From Rhizobium anhuiense (lineage in GTDB: Bacteria; Pseudomonadota; Alphaproteobacteria; Rhizobiales; Rhizobiaceae), in assembly GCF_003985145.1 (NCBI RefSeq), contig NZ_ML133521.1, forward strand, positions 558,001-622,000: 64,000 nucleotides of DNA. The letters are read 5' to 3'. Within the stretch, counting starts at the first letter, position 1; each line of letters opens with the position of its first letter. Position numbers and translations under genes: made by a program. The notes below the pieces were generated by a model, which saw nothing but the letters and a program-made list of their open reading frames with translations, ran no database searches and was not told where the DNA came from. Below, piece after piece: positions 1 to 9,089 of the stretch.

Positions 1-1
1 T

Positions 2-1126
2 CTGTCGCGCCTGGTCGCCCACCGTCCATCGGTGCTTTACTGGGTGCTGCAGCCGGGTGCGGATGTCGGCGGCATCGGCATGGGGCTGGTGCGGATGGTG
101 AGACCATGGAACGAATGGCTGATCGTCTGGGGTTACGACATCAACCAGCCGCCGCCTGAGGTGGATGAAGCGCATGCGAAGAAAGTGGTACGCGACCTCG
201 TCGGCGATCCCGATCTCGAAATGACCATCAAGTCGGTCTCGACCTGGACCGTCAACAATATGTACGCCACGACGATGTCAAATGGCCGCGTCTTCTGCAT
301 GGGCGACGCCACTCACCGCCATCCGCCCTCGAACGGTCTCGGCTCCAACACCTCGATCCAGGACGCTTTCAATCTCGCCTGGAAGCTTGCCTTCGTCCTG
401 AAGGGAGCCGCAGGCCCGGTACTTCTCGACAGTTATCAAGCCGAGCGCGCGCCTGTTGCCAAGCAGATCGTCACCCGCGCCAACAAGTCGATTGAGGAGT
501 TCGGGCCGATCTTCAAGGCGCTCGGACTGCTCGATTCCATCGACCCGGTGAAGATGCAGCAGAACATGGACGCGCGCTGCAACAACACGACGGCTGCCGA
601 AGAGCAGCGCGCCGCGATCCGCAAGGCGATCGCCGACAAGGTCTACGAATTCGATTGCCACGGCGTCGAGATGAACCACCGCTACCGCTCGGGTGCTGCG
701 ATTTCAGATGGGCAGGTGGAGCCGGCTTTTACCAAGGATCCGGAACTGCATTGCCAGCAGACGAGCTGGCCCGGTGCGCGGCTGCCGCATGCCTGGGTCT
801 TCTCCGCCACTGGCGAGAAGGTTTCGACGCTTGACCTCACCGGTCACGGCAAATTTGCCGTGCTGACAGGGATCGGCGGGCAGGGCTGGGTCGAGGCGGC
901 CCGCAGTCTCGGCAAGGAATTCGGCACTGAGATCGTTGCTCATGTCATCGGCCCCCGCCAGCCGTGGCAGGATTTTACCGGCGACTGGGCCAATATCCGC
1001 GAAATTCGCGACAGCGGCATCCTGCTGGTCCGCCCGGACCACCACGTCGCCTGGCGGCGCGAGGCGATGGCCGACGATCCCGCGACTGAACTGCGCCGCG
1101 TGCTGACAGCAATTCTTGGAAAGTGA
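2..1126 (+). CDS. FAD-dependent phenol/chlorophenol monooxygenase, 5' truncated
   Basis: This is the C-terminal part of a class A flavin monooxygenase of the phenol 2-/2,4-dichlorophenol 6-monooxygenase type, which adds a hydroxyl group to an aromatic ring using FAD and NAD(P)H. The reading frame is open to the first base, so the N-terminal Rossmann motif lies outside the window. The flavin-binding segment GRVFCMGDATHRHPPSNGLG followed by NTSIQDAFNLAWKLA is clear. The C-terminal third resembles the thioredoxin-like domain of this family (WPGARLPHAW, then ILLVRPDHHVAWR). The stop lies 7 bases before the dioxygenase start, so the two form an operon that would hydroxylate and then open a ring. 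The exact substrate cannot be read from sequence; a resorcinol- or chlorophenol-type substrate is an inference. Confidence 0.9.
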   Translation: MSRLVAHRPSVLYWVLQPGADVGGIGMGLVRMVRPWNEWLIVWGYDINQPPPEVDEAHAKKVVRDLVGDPDLEMTIKSVSTWTVNNMYATTMSNGRVFCMGDATHRHPPSNGLGSNTSIQDAFNLAWKLAFVLKGAAGPVLLDSYQAERAPVAKQIVTRANKSIEEFGPIFKALGLLDSIDPVKMQQNMDARCNNTTAAEEQRAAIRKAIADKVYEFDCHGVEMNHRYRSGAAISDGQVEPAFTKDPELHCQQTSWPGARLPHAWVFSATGEKVSTLDLTGHGKFAVLTGIGGQGWVEAARSLGKEFGTEIVAHVIGPRQPWQDFTGDWANIREIRDSGILLVRPDHHVAWRREAMADDPATELRRVLTAILGK

Positions 1127-1133
1127 GATCGTG

Positions 1134-2018
1134 ATGGACGCGCATGAGAAAGGCTTCTTCACCGAAGAAAACTCCGTCGAGGTCGTCACCGGCCGGAACA
1201 AGAACGCCAAGGACCAGCGGCTGAAGCAGATCATGGGGGTGGTCACCCGCAAGCTGCACGAGGCAGTGAAGGAGATCGAGCCGAACCAGGACGAATGGAT
1301 GCAGGCGATCCTGTTTCTGACGCGCACCGGCCAGATGTGCAACGAGTGGCGGCAGGAGTTCATCCTGCTGTCGGATGTTCTCGGCGTCTCGATGCTGGTC
1401 GATGCGATCAACAACCGCAAGCCGTCGGGCGCATCCGAAAGCACGGTGCTCGGACCTTTCCATGTCGAGGGTGCGCCGGAACTGGCGATGGGCGCCAATA
1501 TCTGCCTCGATGCCAAGGGCGAGGACATGGTGATCGGCGGGCGGATCCTTGATACGGCGGGACAACCCATCGGCGATGCGGTTATCGATGTCTGGCAGGC
1601 CAATGACGAGGGCTTCTACGACGTGCAGCAGCAGGGGATCCAACCAGACTTCAACCTTCGCGGCGTGTTCCGGACCGGCGCCGACGGCCGCTATTGGTTT
1701 CGAGCGGTGAAGCCAAAATATTACCCGATCCCGGATGATGGACCCGTTGGCAAGCTGCTCGGCGCGCTCGGTCGCCATCCCTACCGGCCCGCCCACCTGC
1801 ACTACATCATCAAGGCCCTCGGCTTCGAGACGCTCACGACACACATCTTCGATCCGGACGACCCGTACATCCAATCTGACGCCGTCTTCGGTGTGAAGGA
1901 GAGCTTGCTTGCCCAATTCCAGCACGTTGAGGATCCGGTACTCGCTAGCGAACTCGGTTTCTCAGGCAAGTTCTGGCAGATAGAGCACGATTTCGTGCTG
2001 GCTCGGCCCGAGGAGTAG
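1134..2018 (+). CDS. Intradiol ring-cleavage dioxygenase (hydroxyquinol 1,2-dioxygenase type)
   Basis: A non-haem Fe(III) intradiol dioxygenase that opens a catechol-like ring between the two hydroxyls. An N-terminal helical dimer domain (through TGQMCNEWRQEFILLSDVLG and the STVLGPFHVEG turn) precedes the catalytic beta domain. The expected iron ligands are visible: a Tyr in DVWQANDEGFYD, a Tyr in KPKYYPIPDDGPVG, and two His in HPYRPAHLHYII. The roughly 294 residues match hydroxyquinol and chlorocatechol 1,2-dioxygenases. ATG at 1134 is chosen because GGAAAG lies about 10 bases upstream; the frame is also open through a TTG at 1116. The pairing with the upstream monooxygenase favours hydroxyquinol cleavage to maleylacetate, which is an inference. 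No maleylacetate reductase follows. Confidence 0.9.
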   Translation: MDAHEKGFFTEENSVEVVTGRNKNAKDQRLKQIMGVVTRKLHEAVKEIEPNQDEWMQAILFLTRTGQMCNEWRQEFILLSDVLGVSMLVDAINNRKPSGASESTVLGPFHVEGAPELAMGANICLDAKGEDMVIGGRILDTAGQPIGDAVIDVWQANDEGFYDVQQQGIQPDFNLRGVFRTGADGRYWFRAVKPKYYPIPDDGPVGKLLGALGRHPYRPAHLHYIIKALGFETLTTHIFDPDDPYIQSDAVFGVKESLLAQFQHVEDPVLASELGFSGKFWQIEHDFVLARPEE

Positions 2019-2495
2019 CATGCTCTTCAGCTGGCGGGTATTCGTCGTTGACCTTACGAATGCGTCAGGATCTTCGAATGGATATGCGCGGGTCAAAGCA
2101 TCAATCCGTAGGGGGCTGCGCGCGGCAGTCCATCATATGGGCGAAAAGGCGCAGCTTGCTCCCGAGACTGTCGAAGGCGTTTCAAAAATGTGCTTACGCC
2201 TCAGGAGTCGATCGCGGCATTCCGCGATAAGCCCTCGGGCCAGGGCTGCCTTTACCGGGTCCTGGTGACGGCTTGGAGACGCGTACTTCTAGCGCTCTGG
2301 CGGACGGTGGCCCGCGTGCCGCTCCCTCCGGGCTCGGGTGCGGCTATGGCGGTAGTCAGGTGGTCCACGTTGGTCTCAGGGTGGGATTCGCGTTGGCCTT
2401 ATGCGGTGACGCGGCTATGGTTGCGACGAGAAATTTTCGCCAAACAATAATCCCGCTACAACGGCGGTGGAGACTGGCCAGCGAACAAGGCAGAC
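2019..2495. other. Intergenic stretch without a convincing gene
   Basis: Short ORFs occur in several frames but none has a good ribosome site, recognisable domain or consistent codon use. The end of the dioxygenase gene has no strong hairpin with a T-run here. The sequence looks like decayed filler between the catabolic operon and the permease gene. Confidence 0.5.
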
Positions 2496-3563
2496 ATGTC
2501 TATCCAACGTACGAGTTTTTATGTCATGCTAGCGGTGGTGACGATCGCGTTCATCTGGCTGCTTATCCCCTATTACGCGGCGGTCTTCTGGGCAGTGATC
2601 CTTGCGATCATCTTCTTTCCAGTACACATGCGACTGGCGCAGATGCTAGGGGGGCGACGCAGCATCGCTGCCCTGCTGACGGTGCTGCTATGCATCGGCC
2701 TCGTCATCGTGCCAGCGTTGATAATTCTCGTTTCCCTTATCCAGGAAGGCACCAGTCTTTACCAACGGATAAGCAGCAACGAAATCGACCTCAATGACTA
2801 CTTGGTCCGGATTCAGAATGCGTTGCCTGGCTTCGTCGACAACTGGCTGAACTCATTGAAGCTCGGCGGCTTCGCGGAACTTCGCGCCAACATCTCATCA
2901 GGCGCAGTACAGGCAAGCCGGTCGGTCGCCGGGAGCCTTCTGAGTTTTGGACAGAACACGCTGCATTTCTTCATAAGCTTCGGGATCATGCTTTATCTGC
3001 TTTTCTTCCTCTTCAGGGATGGGGCTGACCTCGGCCGGTCGATCCGACATGCAATCCCTCTGAATGACGACTATACCCGACAGTTTCGCGACAAGTTTTC
3101 CGCTGTTGTTCGGGCAACCGTCAAGGGGAATATCATCATTGCTGTGATCCAAGGAACGATCGGTGGCGTGGCATTCTGGGCCCTGGGAGTCGAGGCGGCC
3201 CTTTTGTGGGGCGTCACGATGACGTTCATGTCGATGCTGCCCGCAATAGGAGCAGCTCTCGTATGGGTTCCAGCCGCCATCTGGCTAGCCCTCACGGGTG
3301 CCTGGTTGAAAGCATCGATCCTGGTTCTCGTCGGCGTATTTGTCATAGGGCTAATCGACAACCTGCTGCGTCCTCCACTGGTGGGCCAGGGGACGCGGCT
3401 GCCCGATTATGTGGTGCTGATTTCAACGGTCGGCGGCATTTCGCTTTTCGGTATCAATGGTTTTGTCATTGGACCCCTGATTGCCGCCTTGTTTATCGCT
3501 TCATGGTCGATCTTCGCCGACCAACAGGACGCACACAAACCAGACGCCGGGGATACTAAATAG
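2496..3563 (+). CDS. AI-2E family transporter (PerM/YdiK-like membrane protein)
   Basis: A polytopic inner-membrane protein of the AI-2E transporter (former UPF0118) family, 355 residues, the usual length. Hydrophobic segments are visible at about residues 8-65 (two or three helices), 150-175, 205-260 and 265-340, with the long soluble loop typical of the family at about 75-145. The late motif DNLLRPPLVGQGTRLPDYVVLISTVGG is a family signature. Members export diverse small molecules or act in sodium/proton antiport; the signal molecule AI-2 is only one reported cargo, so the substrate here is unknown. It stands alone, with no partner gene on either side. Confidence 0.88.
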   Translation: MSIQRTSFYVMLAVVTIAFIWLLIPYYAAVFWAVILAIIFFPVHMRLAQMLGGRRSIAALLTVLLCIGLVIVPALIILVSLIQEGTSLYQRISSNEIDLNDYLVRIQNALPGFVDNWLNSLKLGGFAELRANISSGAVQASRSVAGSLLSFGQNTLHFFISFGIMLYLLFFLFRDGADLGRSIRHAIPLNDDYTRQFRDKFSAVVRATVKGNIIIAVIQGTIGGVAFWALGVEAALLWGVTMTFMSMLPAIGAALVWVPAAIWLALTGAWLKASILVLVGVFVIGLIDNLLRPPLVGQGTRLPDYVVLISTVGGISLFGINGFVIGPLIAALFIASWSIFADQQDAHKPDAGDTK

Positions 3564-3767
3564 CGCGGGTCGGGATGGCGAATGGCCAAAGCGCACGCGG
3601 GTAATCATGCGCCGGATTGTTGACGACCCGATCGGTCTTGCCGGCTTCGATCCAGATGAATGCTTCGCTTACGGCCAAGACCACGTTCCCCTACGATCGG
3701 GTTGTCTCGTGCCGAGCAGCTTCTCACAGCTCAGCTTGGCCTCTCATGACGAGACCAGTCGTCACGG

Positions 3768-5327
3768 TTATAGCTGAGATTCGAGCGGCAACCACTTGAT
3801 CAGCCAAGCGGTCGCGCGCCGGGCAATCCCGGCATCCGGCTCGTCTCGGAGGAGAGTATTTTTCCCGTCGACGACCTTAAGCCACCGCACGGATCCCTTT
3901 TCGAGCGTTAGGGGATAGCTCAAATCCGCATCGGTTTCTACGGCAAAGATCGCGTCCATTCGCTCGACAAGTTCCTGTGACTCGAACAGGACACCCATTT
4001 CGGTGTTTAAGGATACGGACCTCGGATCGAGATTGAGAGATCCGATGAAGCCGTACTTGCCATCCCTGGCAAAGGCCTTCGTGTGAAGGCTGGCCTGCTT
4101 GGAACCGCGCAAAGAGAAGGTTCCCATGTCTGCAATCGATTTCAACTCAAAGAGCGCAATGCCGGCTTTCAGCAGGGCGGGGCGGTAGCGCGAATATCCC
4201 GCGTGAACTGCGGCAACATCGGTGGCTGCAAGCGAGTTCGTCAGAACGGAAACCTTTACTCCTTTGTCGCGTAGCTTCGTCAGCGCCTCGACGCCGCGTT
4301 CGCCGGGAACGAAGTACGGCGAGGTGATATGGATGAACTCGGCCGTGCCCGTGATGACCGGGAGCAGCGTTCCCATCAGCGTGTTTTGCCCGCTGCGCAG
4401 CTTCCCGGCCGCCTTTTCGGGGGGGTCTGCCAGAACGTCGAGTTTGTGGACCCAGATGTAGCGGTCTTCGGCAACGATATGCGTCAGCGATGTTTCATCG
4501 CGAACTGGATCAAGATATGGCTGGGCGCGCTGTTCGAAATGAAGGCGTTCCATATTGCGGCGAAGCTTCTCCAGCTTGTTAGCTCTGCGTGACAGAAGTG
4601 CACGCACGGGCACGGCAACCGAACTGTTCCAGTAGCCGTCGAACAGCCGCTCCGTCTTCGCAACGGCTTCACCGACCATCAAGAGATCGAAGTCCCTGAA
4701 GTTAGCGTTCTCCCCGGCATCGAAATACGGATCGCCGATATTGCGCCCCCCGACCATCGCGATCCGGCCATCGGCAATCCATGCCTTGTTGTGCATGCGA
4801 CGGTTGACGCTTCGGAACCGCAAAGCCATCTCGAGGCCGCGACGTAGGATATGCTCACGTGCCTTTGTGGGATTGAAGAGCCGCAGCTCGATGTTCGGAT
4901 GACAGTCGATCGCATGGAAGATCTTGTCTGACATGGAGACGCCGAGATCGTCGAGAAGGATCCTCACACGTACGCCACGGTCGGCCGCCGCGACGACCTC
5001 CCGCATGATCAGCATTCCGGTCAGGTCCGCATTCCACATATAGTACATGAGATCGAGGCTGCGCCCGGCGGAACGGGCCGCTAGAAGCCTGGCTGCGAAC
5101 GCGTCCAGGTTGGAGGTGATCAGGACGAGGCCGCTTGCCGCCTCCCGCTTGTGGCACAGCCCAGCGCCGTATCGATCAAGCTCGGTGTCGGCAGCGGCAA
5201 TCTTGAGGACGTGGGAATCGATTTTCTGGACCCGCTTCAGAAACCCGGCATAGCTTGATGCTGCTGCCAGAGCCCATAGGGCTACCAGCGCTACGGTCGC
5301 GATGATGGCAATGCCGAACCAACTCAC
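3768..5327 (-). CDS. Phospholipase D-like / cardiolipin synthase-like protein
   Basis: A membrane-anchored member of the phospholipase D superfamily. One N-terminal transmembrane helix (about residues 5-25) is followed by two HxKxxxxD active-site motifs: H179-K181-D186 and H415-K417-D422, each followed by the usual G-N/S-N-DP segment (GGRNIGDPY and GSLNLDPRS). Two intact motifs predict a working phosphatidyltransferase or phospholipase. The length (519) and layout resemble the YmdC/ClsC group more than classic ClsA, which has two N-terminal helices. The start is GTG with AGGGG upstream. It is monocistronic and divergent from the TSUP gene. Cardiolipin synthesis is plausible but not provable from sequence. 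Confidence 0.88.
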   Translation of the reverse strand: MSWFGIAIIATVALVALWALAAASSYAGFLKRVQKIDSHVLKIAAADTELDRYGAGLCHKREAASGLVLITSNLDAFAARLLAARSAGRSLDLMYYMWNADLTGMLIMREVVAAADRGVRVRILLDDLGVSMSDKIFHAIDCHPNIELRLFNPTKAREHILRRGLEMALRFRSVNRRMHNKAWIADGRIAMVGGRNIGDPYFDAGENANFRDFDLLMVGEAVAKTERLFDGYWNSSVAVPVRALLSRRANKLEKLRRNMERLHFEQRAQPYLDPVRDETSLTHIVAEDRYIWVHKLDVLADPPEKAAGKLRSGQNTLMGTLLPVITGTAEFIHITSPYFVPGERGVEALTKLRDKGVKVSVLTNSLAATDVAAVHAGYSRYRPALLKAGIALFELKSIADMGTFSLRGSKQASLHTKAFARDGKYGFIGSLNLDPRSVSLNTEMGVLFESQELVERMDAIFAVETDADLSYPLTLEKGSVRWLKVVDGKNTLLRDEPDAGIARRATAWLIKWLPLESQL

Positions 5328-5574
5328 ACGATACCCCTGAGCCGCGGCCAGGAAGCGCTATGCTGACTCGATCCGCCCGGGTAAAATAGGGTCACGCGAG
5401 TAGCGAGCAAGATGTCGCCATAGGAGATGCGAAACATGGGCGATTTGACATGATGGCCAGGGTTGCCCCGTCACCGGGAGCGCTGTAAAGCGTCGGTGCC
5501 CCTCAACCCGCCCGGGCGCCGGTTTTCGACAAGCGTGTCGCGAACTCAAGCTTAGGTGCTAAGGCGAGCTGAAC

Positions 5575-6324
5575 ATGTACGATATTACTCTTCTTTTCCT
5601 GGCTGGCTTGTTAGCAGGCAGCATGAATGCGTTGGCGGGCGGCGGGTCGTTCGTCTCCCTGCCTGCGCTGATATCGGTCGGAGTGCCGTCGGTAGCCGCA
5701 AATGCGACAAGCACCTTAGCCTTGTTTCCCGGCGGTATGGCAAGCTCGTGGGTTTATCGTGACGGCGTTACGAGTGTGTGCGGCGTCAATGTCGTTCCAA
5801 TTGCTATGGTGACAATGGTCGGTGGAGTGGCCGGAAGCATTTTGTTACTTCTGACCCCATCCAGGATCTTCGATGGAATACTGCCATGGCTTTTGCTGAT
5901 GGCGACAGTGATGCTGGCAGTCGGTCCGAGGCTCACCGCCAAGCTCCGGACGCAGGCACGCCCGAGTATTCTGGCCTTCGCAGCGGTTCAGTTCTTTCTC
6001 GGTCTCTATGGCGGCTATTTTGGCGGCGCAGTGGGCCTTATGATGCTTGCGGCATGGAGCGCGCTCGGGGGCGGGGACATCAAGAGCCTCAATCCGACAA
6101 GAATGCTGATGGTAACTGGCGCAAATGCGGTCGCCGTAGTCACCTTCGTACTCGCCGGAGCAATTGTATGGCAGGAGTGCATTTTCATGACGGTCGGGGC
6201 CATTATCGGCGGGTGGATCGGAGCGCATATCGGCCGTAGGCTGCCATCGCCGGCCGTCAGGGTTCTAACCGTCGCGGTCGCCGTTTTGACGACAACGGTG
6301 TTCTTTTCGCGAGCTTACCTTTGA
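5575..6324 (+). CDS. TSUP family (TauE/SafE) sulfite/organosulfonate exporter-like protein
   Basis: A 249-residue inner-membrane protein of the TauE/SafE (TSUP) family, whose members move sulfite, sulfoacetate or other small anions. The N-terminal signature LLAGSMNALAGGGSFVSLPAL and its internal repeat (LYGGYFGGAVGLMMLAAW) mark the two related halves of the fold. About seven or eight hydrophobic helices fill the protein. ATG at 5575 has an AAGGCGAGC ribosome site. The neighbours say nothing about substrate. The end (VLTVAVAVLTTTVFFSR) is complete. Confidence 0.88.
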   Translation: MYDITLLFLAGLLAGSMNALAGGGSFVSLPALISVGVPSVAANATSTLALFPGGMASSWVYRDGVTSVCGVNVVPIAMVTMVGGVAGSILLLLTPSRIFDGILPWLLLMATVMLAVGPRLTAKLRTQARPSILAFAAVQFFLGLYGGYFGGAVGLMMLAAWSALGGGDIKSLNPTRMLMVTGANAVAVVTFVLAGAIVWQECIFMTVGAIIGGWIGAHIGRRLPSPAVRVLTVAVAVLTTTVFFSRAYL

Positions 6325-7308
6325 ACGGAGGCGTGCTTTCTAAATTGCGGACTCTCCACCACAACCAGCTGCAGCGTAAGCGCAGAGCGCATCCCTGATC
6401 GCCTGAGTCTGACCAGCGCGGCGCCGGGAACGGGCAGCCTTTGTTTTCATCAGCAGCGCACCCGCGCGTCCGGCTACTTCAATGCTACGTCGACTATCGC
6501 GCGTGACCGGCGTAGGTCGAGTGATACCCCTATGCGGGTCATGTTCGGCCTCAAATTGCCTGCGCAAAAGATCATTAGCCATATCAATCAATCCGCCGCT
6601 CCGGGCTCCACGCCCTGGCAACCCCTTCCTTAAACAGCGTCTTCCCGATTGCTTTATCGCTCTTTCGGTAGATGTTAACGAGCGGCCGATGTGCTCGTGT
6701 CCTGTCGATTGCACGGGGGGACGAAGAATGTCGTCTGGGTTCGGCTCTACGCCGTGGTCATTGGTCTCGCCGCGGCCGGCCTCGAGGCCTCGCAGAGGTG
6801 CAAGGCGATCGTAGTCGGCATTCTCGCGGCCACCCTCCTGCGCTTCCTGTTCGCCAGCGCTGCGCGAACGCGGCATGCTAGACACAATGGCAAGTTCCTG
6901 TGGTGCAGGACAACGCCGACGGCGCGGCGAACTGGGTAGCCATTTTCTGCAGCCGCGTCCAGCCCATCACGGAAAATCGCTGAACAGACCTGCGTAGGCC
7001 GGAACTCACGCCCTTTGTCGGAGTTACGGGGGTGGAAACCGCTGCTAGCCGTCAGAAAAAACGGAAGAGTTCGATGAAGGTACGAGATTACGCCGTTGAA
7101 AGTTGCCTGGAAGGATGACGATATCACCGAGACGGCCGAGATGCGGCGGCTGGCAGTCTTCACCAATGAAGGTGAGCTTTAGCCATTATTTTGCTCGGCG
7201 ATATCGCAATTGAACATCAGGGATATGTCGCTTCTGCTGCGCTTGAAGACATATCGCAGGACGGTTGGCGGTGCAGCCGAGGCCGAAAGACCTTCACACG
7301 GATACCAA
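6325..7308. other. Long stretch without a supported gene
   Basis: Nearly 1 kb without a gene I can defend. A 181-residue minus-strand ORF (6340-6885) and several overlapping plus-strand ORFs exist, but composition is Arg/Ser/Pro-heavy as in shadow frames and no domain is recognisable. A fragment on the plus strand near 7092-7182 (ending VFTNEGEL then stop) has protein-like composition and may be the tail of a decayed gene. A general-stress-type promoter lies at 7001-7025. Confidence 0.45.
7001..7025 (+). promoter_or_regulatory. Candidate EcfG/RpoE2-type general stress promoter
   Basis: GGAAC at 7001-7005 and GTT at 7023-7025, separated by 17 bases, match the alphaproteobacterial EcfG consensus (GGAAC, 16-17 bases, GTT). 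The next plausible gene downstream is the DUF72 protein at 7309 (frame open from 7210). The leader would be long, which lowers confidence. Confidence 0.4.
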
Positions 7309-8193
7309 ATGGTAGAGCGCATTGCTGAAGAGATTGAAAGTCGGCGGGCACGGCGCGCCGAGCGCCGCCAAACGCAGCGCGAGGCCAATATTGCGCGCGC
7401 CGCTAAAATGCATATAGCCCGTCTGGCGAGCGATCCGCTGATTGTGATCAGCTCCGATGGCAATGTCGCCAGGCGGGTCCATATTGGCTGTTCCGGGTGG
7501 TATTACTGGCACTGGAAGGGCCATTTTTACCCGACCGACGCTCCCTCCAATCAATTGTTTTCGATCTACCAGCACAATTTCAAGACCGTCGAGCTCAATG
7601 CCCCATTTTATTCCTGGCCGACGGTGGCAACTGTCAAGACATGGAAACGTCAGGCCGAGCCGAGCTTCGTCTATACGATCAAGGTGTGCGAGCTCATCAC
7701 GCATATCAAACGCTTCGAAGATACCCACGCCCTCATTGAAGATTTCGGATACGTCGCAGACGTTCTTGGAATGCAGATGGGATGTTTTCTGTTTCAGCTT
7801 CCACCGAGCGTCCGCTACTCCACAGACATGTTGCAAATGATCTTGTCGCAGCTGGATCCCCGTCGCAGGAACGTCGTCGAATTCCGTCACAAGAGCTGGT
7901 GGAATGAGGACGTTTATAGTGCGTTTCAAGCTGCAGGCGCGATCTTCTGTTCATGCAGCGGTCCCCGGTTGCCGGATGAGCTTGTTCGGACAGCCGACGA
8001 CATCTACATCCGGTTCCATGGGATCAAACAATGGTACCGCCATGACTACAGCGATGCCGAATTGACGGTGTGGGCGGAGCGCATCAAGCTGTCTGGCGCT
8101 AAGACCGTGTGGGCCTATTTCAACAACGATCGCGATGGCTATTCGATCAAGAACGCCAAGCGGCTTTTAGAGCTGATCGACGCACCGGCCTGA
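7309..8193 (+). CDS. DUF72 domain protein (YecE-like) with basic N-terminal extension
   Basis: The core from VHIGCSGWYYWHW (about residue 57 from this start) to the end is a DUF72/YecE TIM-barrel-like domain of unknown function. It carries the family's conserved FKTVELNAPFYSWP, FLFQLPPSV, VEFRHKSWW and YIRFHG segments. Ahead of it is a strongly charged helical segment rich in Arg/Glu (EEIESRRARRAERRQTQRE), which ordinary members lack. The start is uncertain: the frame is open from TTG 7210 and has ATG at 7225, but ATG 7309 begins the charged helix and is preferred. No partner genes are adjacent. A stress-type promoter lies upstream at 7001. Confidence 0.82.
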   Translation: MVERIAEEIESRRARRAERRQTQREANIARAAKMHIARLASDPLIVISSDGNVARRVHIGCSGWYYWHWKGHFYPTDAPSNQLFSIYQHNFKTVELNAPFYSWPTVATVKTWKRQAEPSFVYTIKVCELITHIKRFEDTHALIEDFGYVADVLGMQMGCFLFQLPPSVRYSTDMLQMILSQLDPRRRNVVEFRHKSWWNEDVYSAFQAAGAIFCSCSGPRLPDELVRTADDIYIRFHGIKQWYRHDYSDAELTVWAERIKLSGAKTVWAYFNNDRDGYSIKNAKRLLELIDAPA

Positions 8194-8505
8194 TGGCCCG
8201 TCTCAAGATCGCTGCTTGTTTTAGCAAGTGATGATTTCATAGCAGTCGCGTAAATACCATCATCGCCTTCATGCTGCCGCCTCAACGAAATCAGGCGGGG
8301 ACACCGATTTCGCTTTGGTTAGATGGCGGCAACAAGGGAGCGCCAGCGGGCGTTGCCCAGACGAGCGTTCAAGCGATGGCTTGTATGAAACCGAGGAAAT
8401 GCTGTGAGACGGAAAATAAACCGCCGAGCAGCCGCCAGATCGGTTGGGCTAATCTCAAATCGTCAAATGCGTGCAAGATCATGGGCCTCACCGCGGGACA
8501 TGGGT
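8194..8505. other. Convergent intergenic region, no gene seen
   Basis: Space between the ends of the DUF72 gene and the minus-strand gene ending at 8506. A plus-strand ORF from 8271 runs through it into antisense of the next gene, and its composition is not protein-like. I see no strong terminator hairpin. Confidence 0.45.
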
Positions 8506-8805
8506 TCAAAGACGCTGGACTTGCGTGGCTCGGATCACGATTTCCTCCTGATCGAAACGAGCCTCAAGCTGTTTTCGGTATGCCGCCCACCAAGTTCGGT
8601 CGAGACTTTCAGTCATGACTTCGGCAACAACGATGACGTCATGCTCAACCTCTCCATCGTCTTCCCACAAGCCTTCCGCGGGTGAATTCACATATAAGGT
8701 AACGCCGCCAAATTTTGCGGCGAGTTCATCACGGACAGTGCCAACGCTCACCAAGCTAGGGCGCTCGCGCGGGACTGGAAGAAGAAGTTCGATCACGTAG
8801 GGCAT
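8506..8805 (-). CDS. Conserved-looking small protein of unknown function (99 aa)
   Basis: The frame is open to 8928, but ATG at 8805 (MPYVIELLLPVPRERPS) begins the part with protein-like composition; the stretch upstream is Arg-rich noise. The protein looks soluble and compact, with hydrophobic strands (YVIELLLPV, DVIVVAEVM) alternating with acidic segments (EDDGEVEHD) and a Trp pair near the end (DRTWWAAYRKQLEARFDQEEIVI). I do not recognise a named domain. It faces away from the AlkB-like gene, and a symmetric stress-type promoter lies between them at 8944-8970, so both may belong to the general stress regulon. Confidence 0.65.
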   Translation of the reverse strand: MPYVIELLLPVPRERPSLVSVGTVRDELAAKFGGVTLYVNSPAEGLWEDDGEVEHDVIVVAEVMTESLDRTWWAAYRKQLEARFDQEEIVIRATQVQRL

Positions 8806-8943
8806 GGCGCGCCAACTCTGAGCGGCCCGGATTGTTCCGGACCGGTCAACCCAATTGCGATGTGCCATCCGTCGATCGCGCGCTTTAAATGAACCGTGGA
8901 CATCCTTCGGAGGGCGCAGGCGGACCACGCCTCTCCACTACGA

Positions 8944-8970
8944 GGAACACACTGCGCCGGCCGGCGTTCC
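8944..8970. promoter_or_regulatory. Symmetric EcfG-type promoter, possibly bidirectional
   Basis: Plus strand: GGAAC at 8944-8948, 17 bases, GTT at 8966-8968 preceded by C, a full match to the EcfG consensus GGAAC-N16-CGTT. Because GTT is followed by CC, the minus strand also reads GGAAC-N17-GTT. It sits between the divergent genes 8506-8805 and 9090-9674, about 120-140 bases from each start. Sequence alone cannot show which direction is used. Confidence 0.6.
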
Positions 8971-9089
8971 TAGAGTCCGGAGCATGCTGGATTCCGCCGT
9001 CGGAAGGGATCGTTGTGTGAACCACTGTCAACGACATCGCGACGCCAAAATTCGTAAGGTCACTGCGGAGGCAAATACGAGAACTTTAC

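Noticed and set aside
6340..6885. 181-codon minus-strand ORF
   Set aside because: Not overlapped by a real gene, but no ribosome site, Arg/Gly-rich, and no recognisable motif; left as unsupported.
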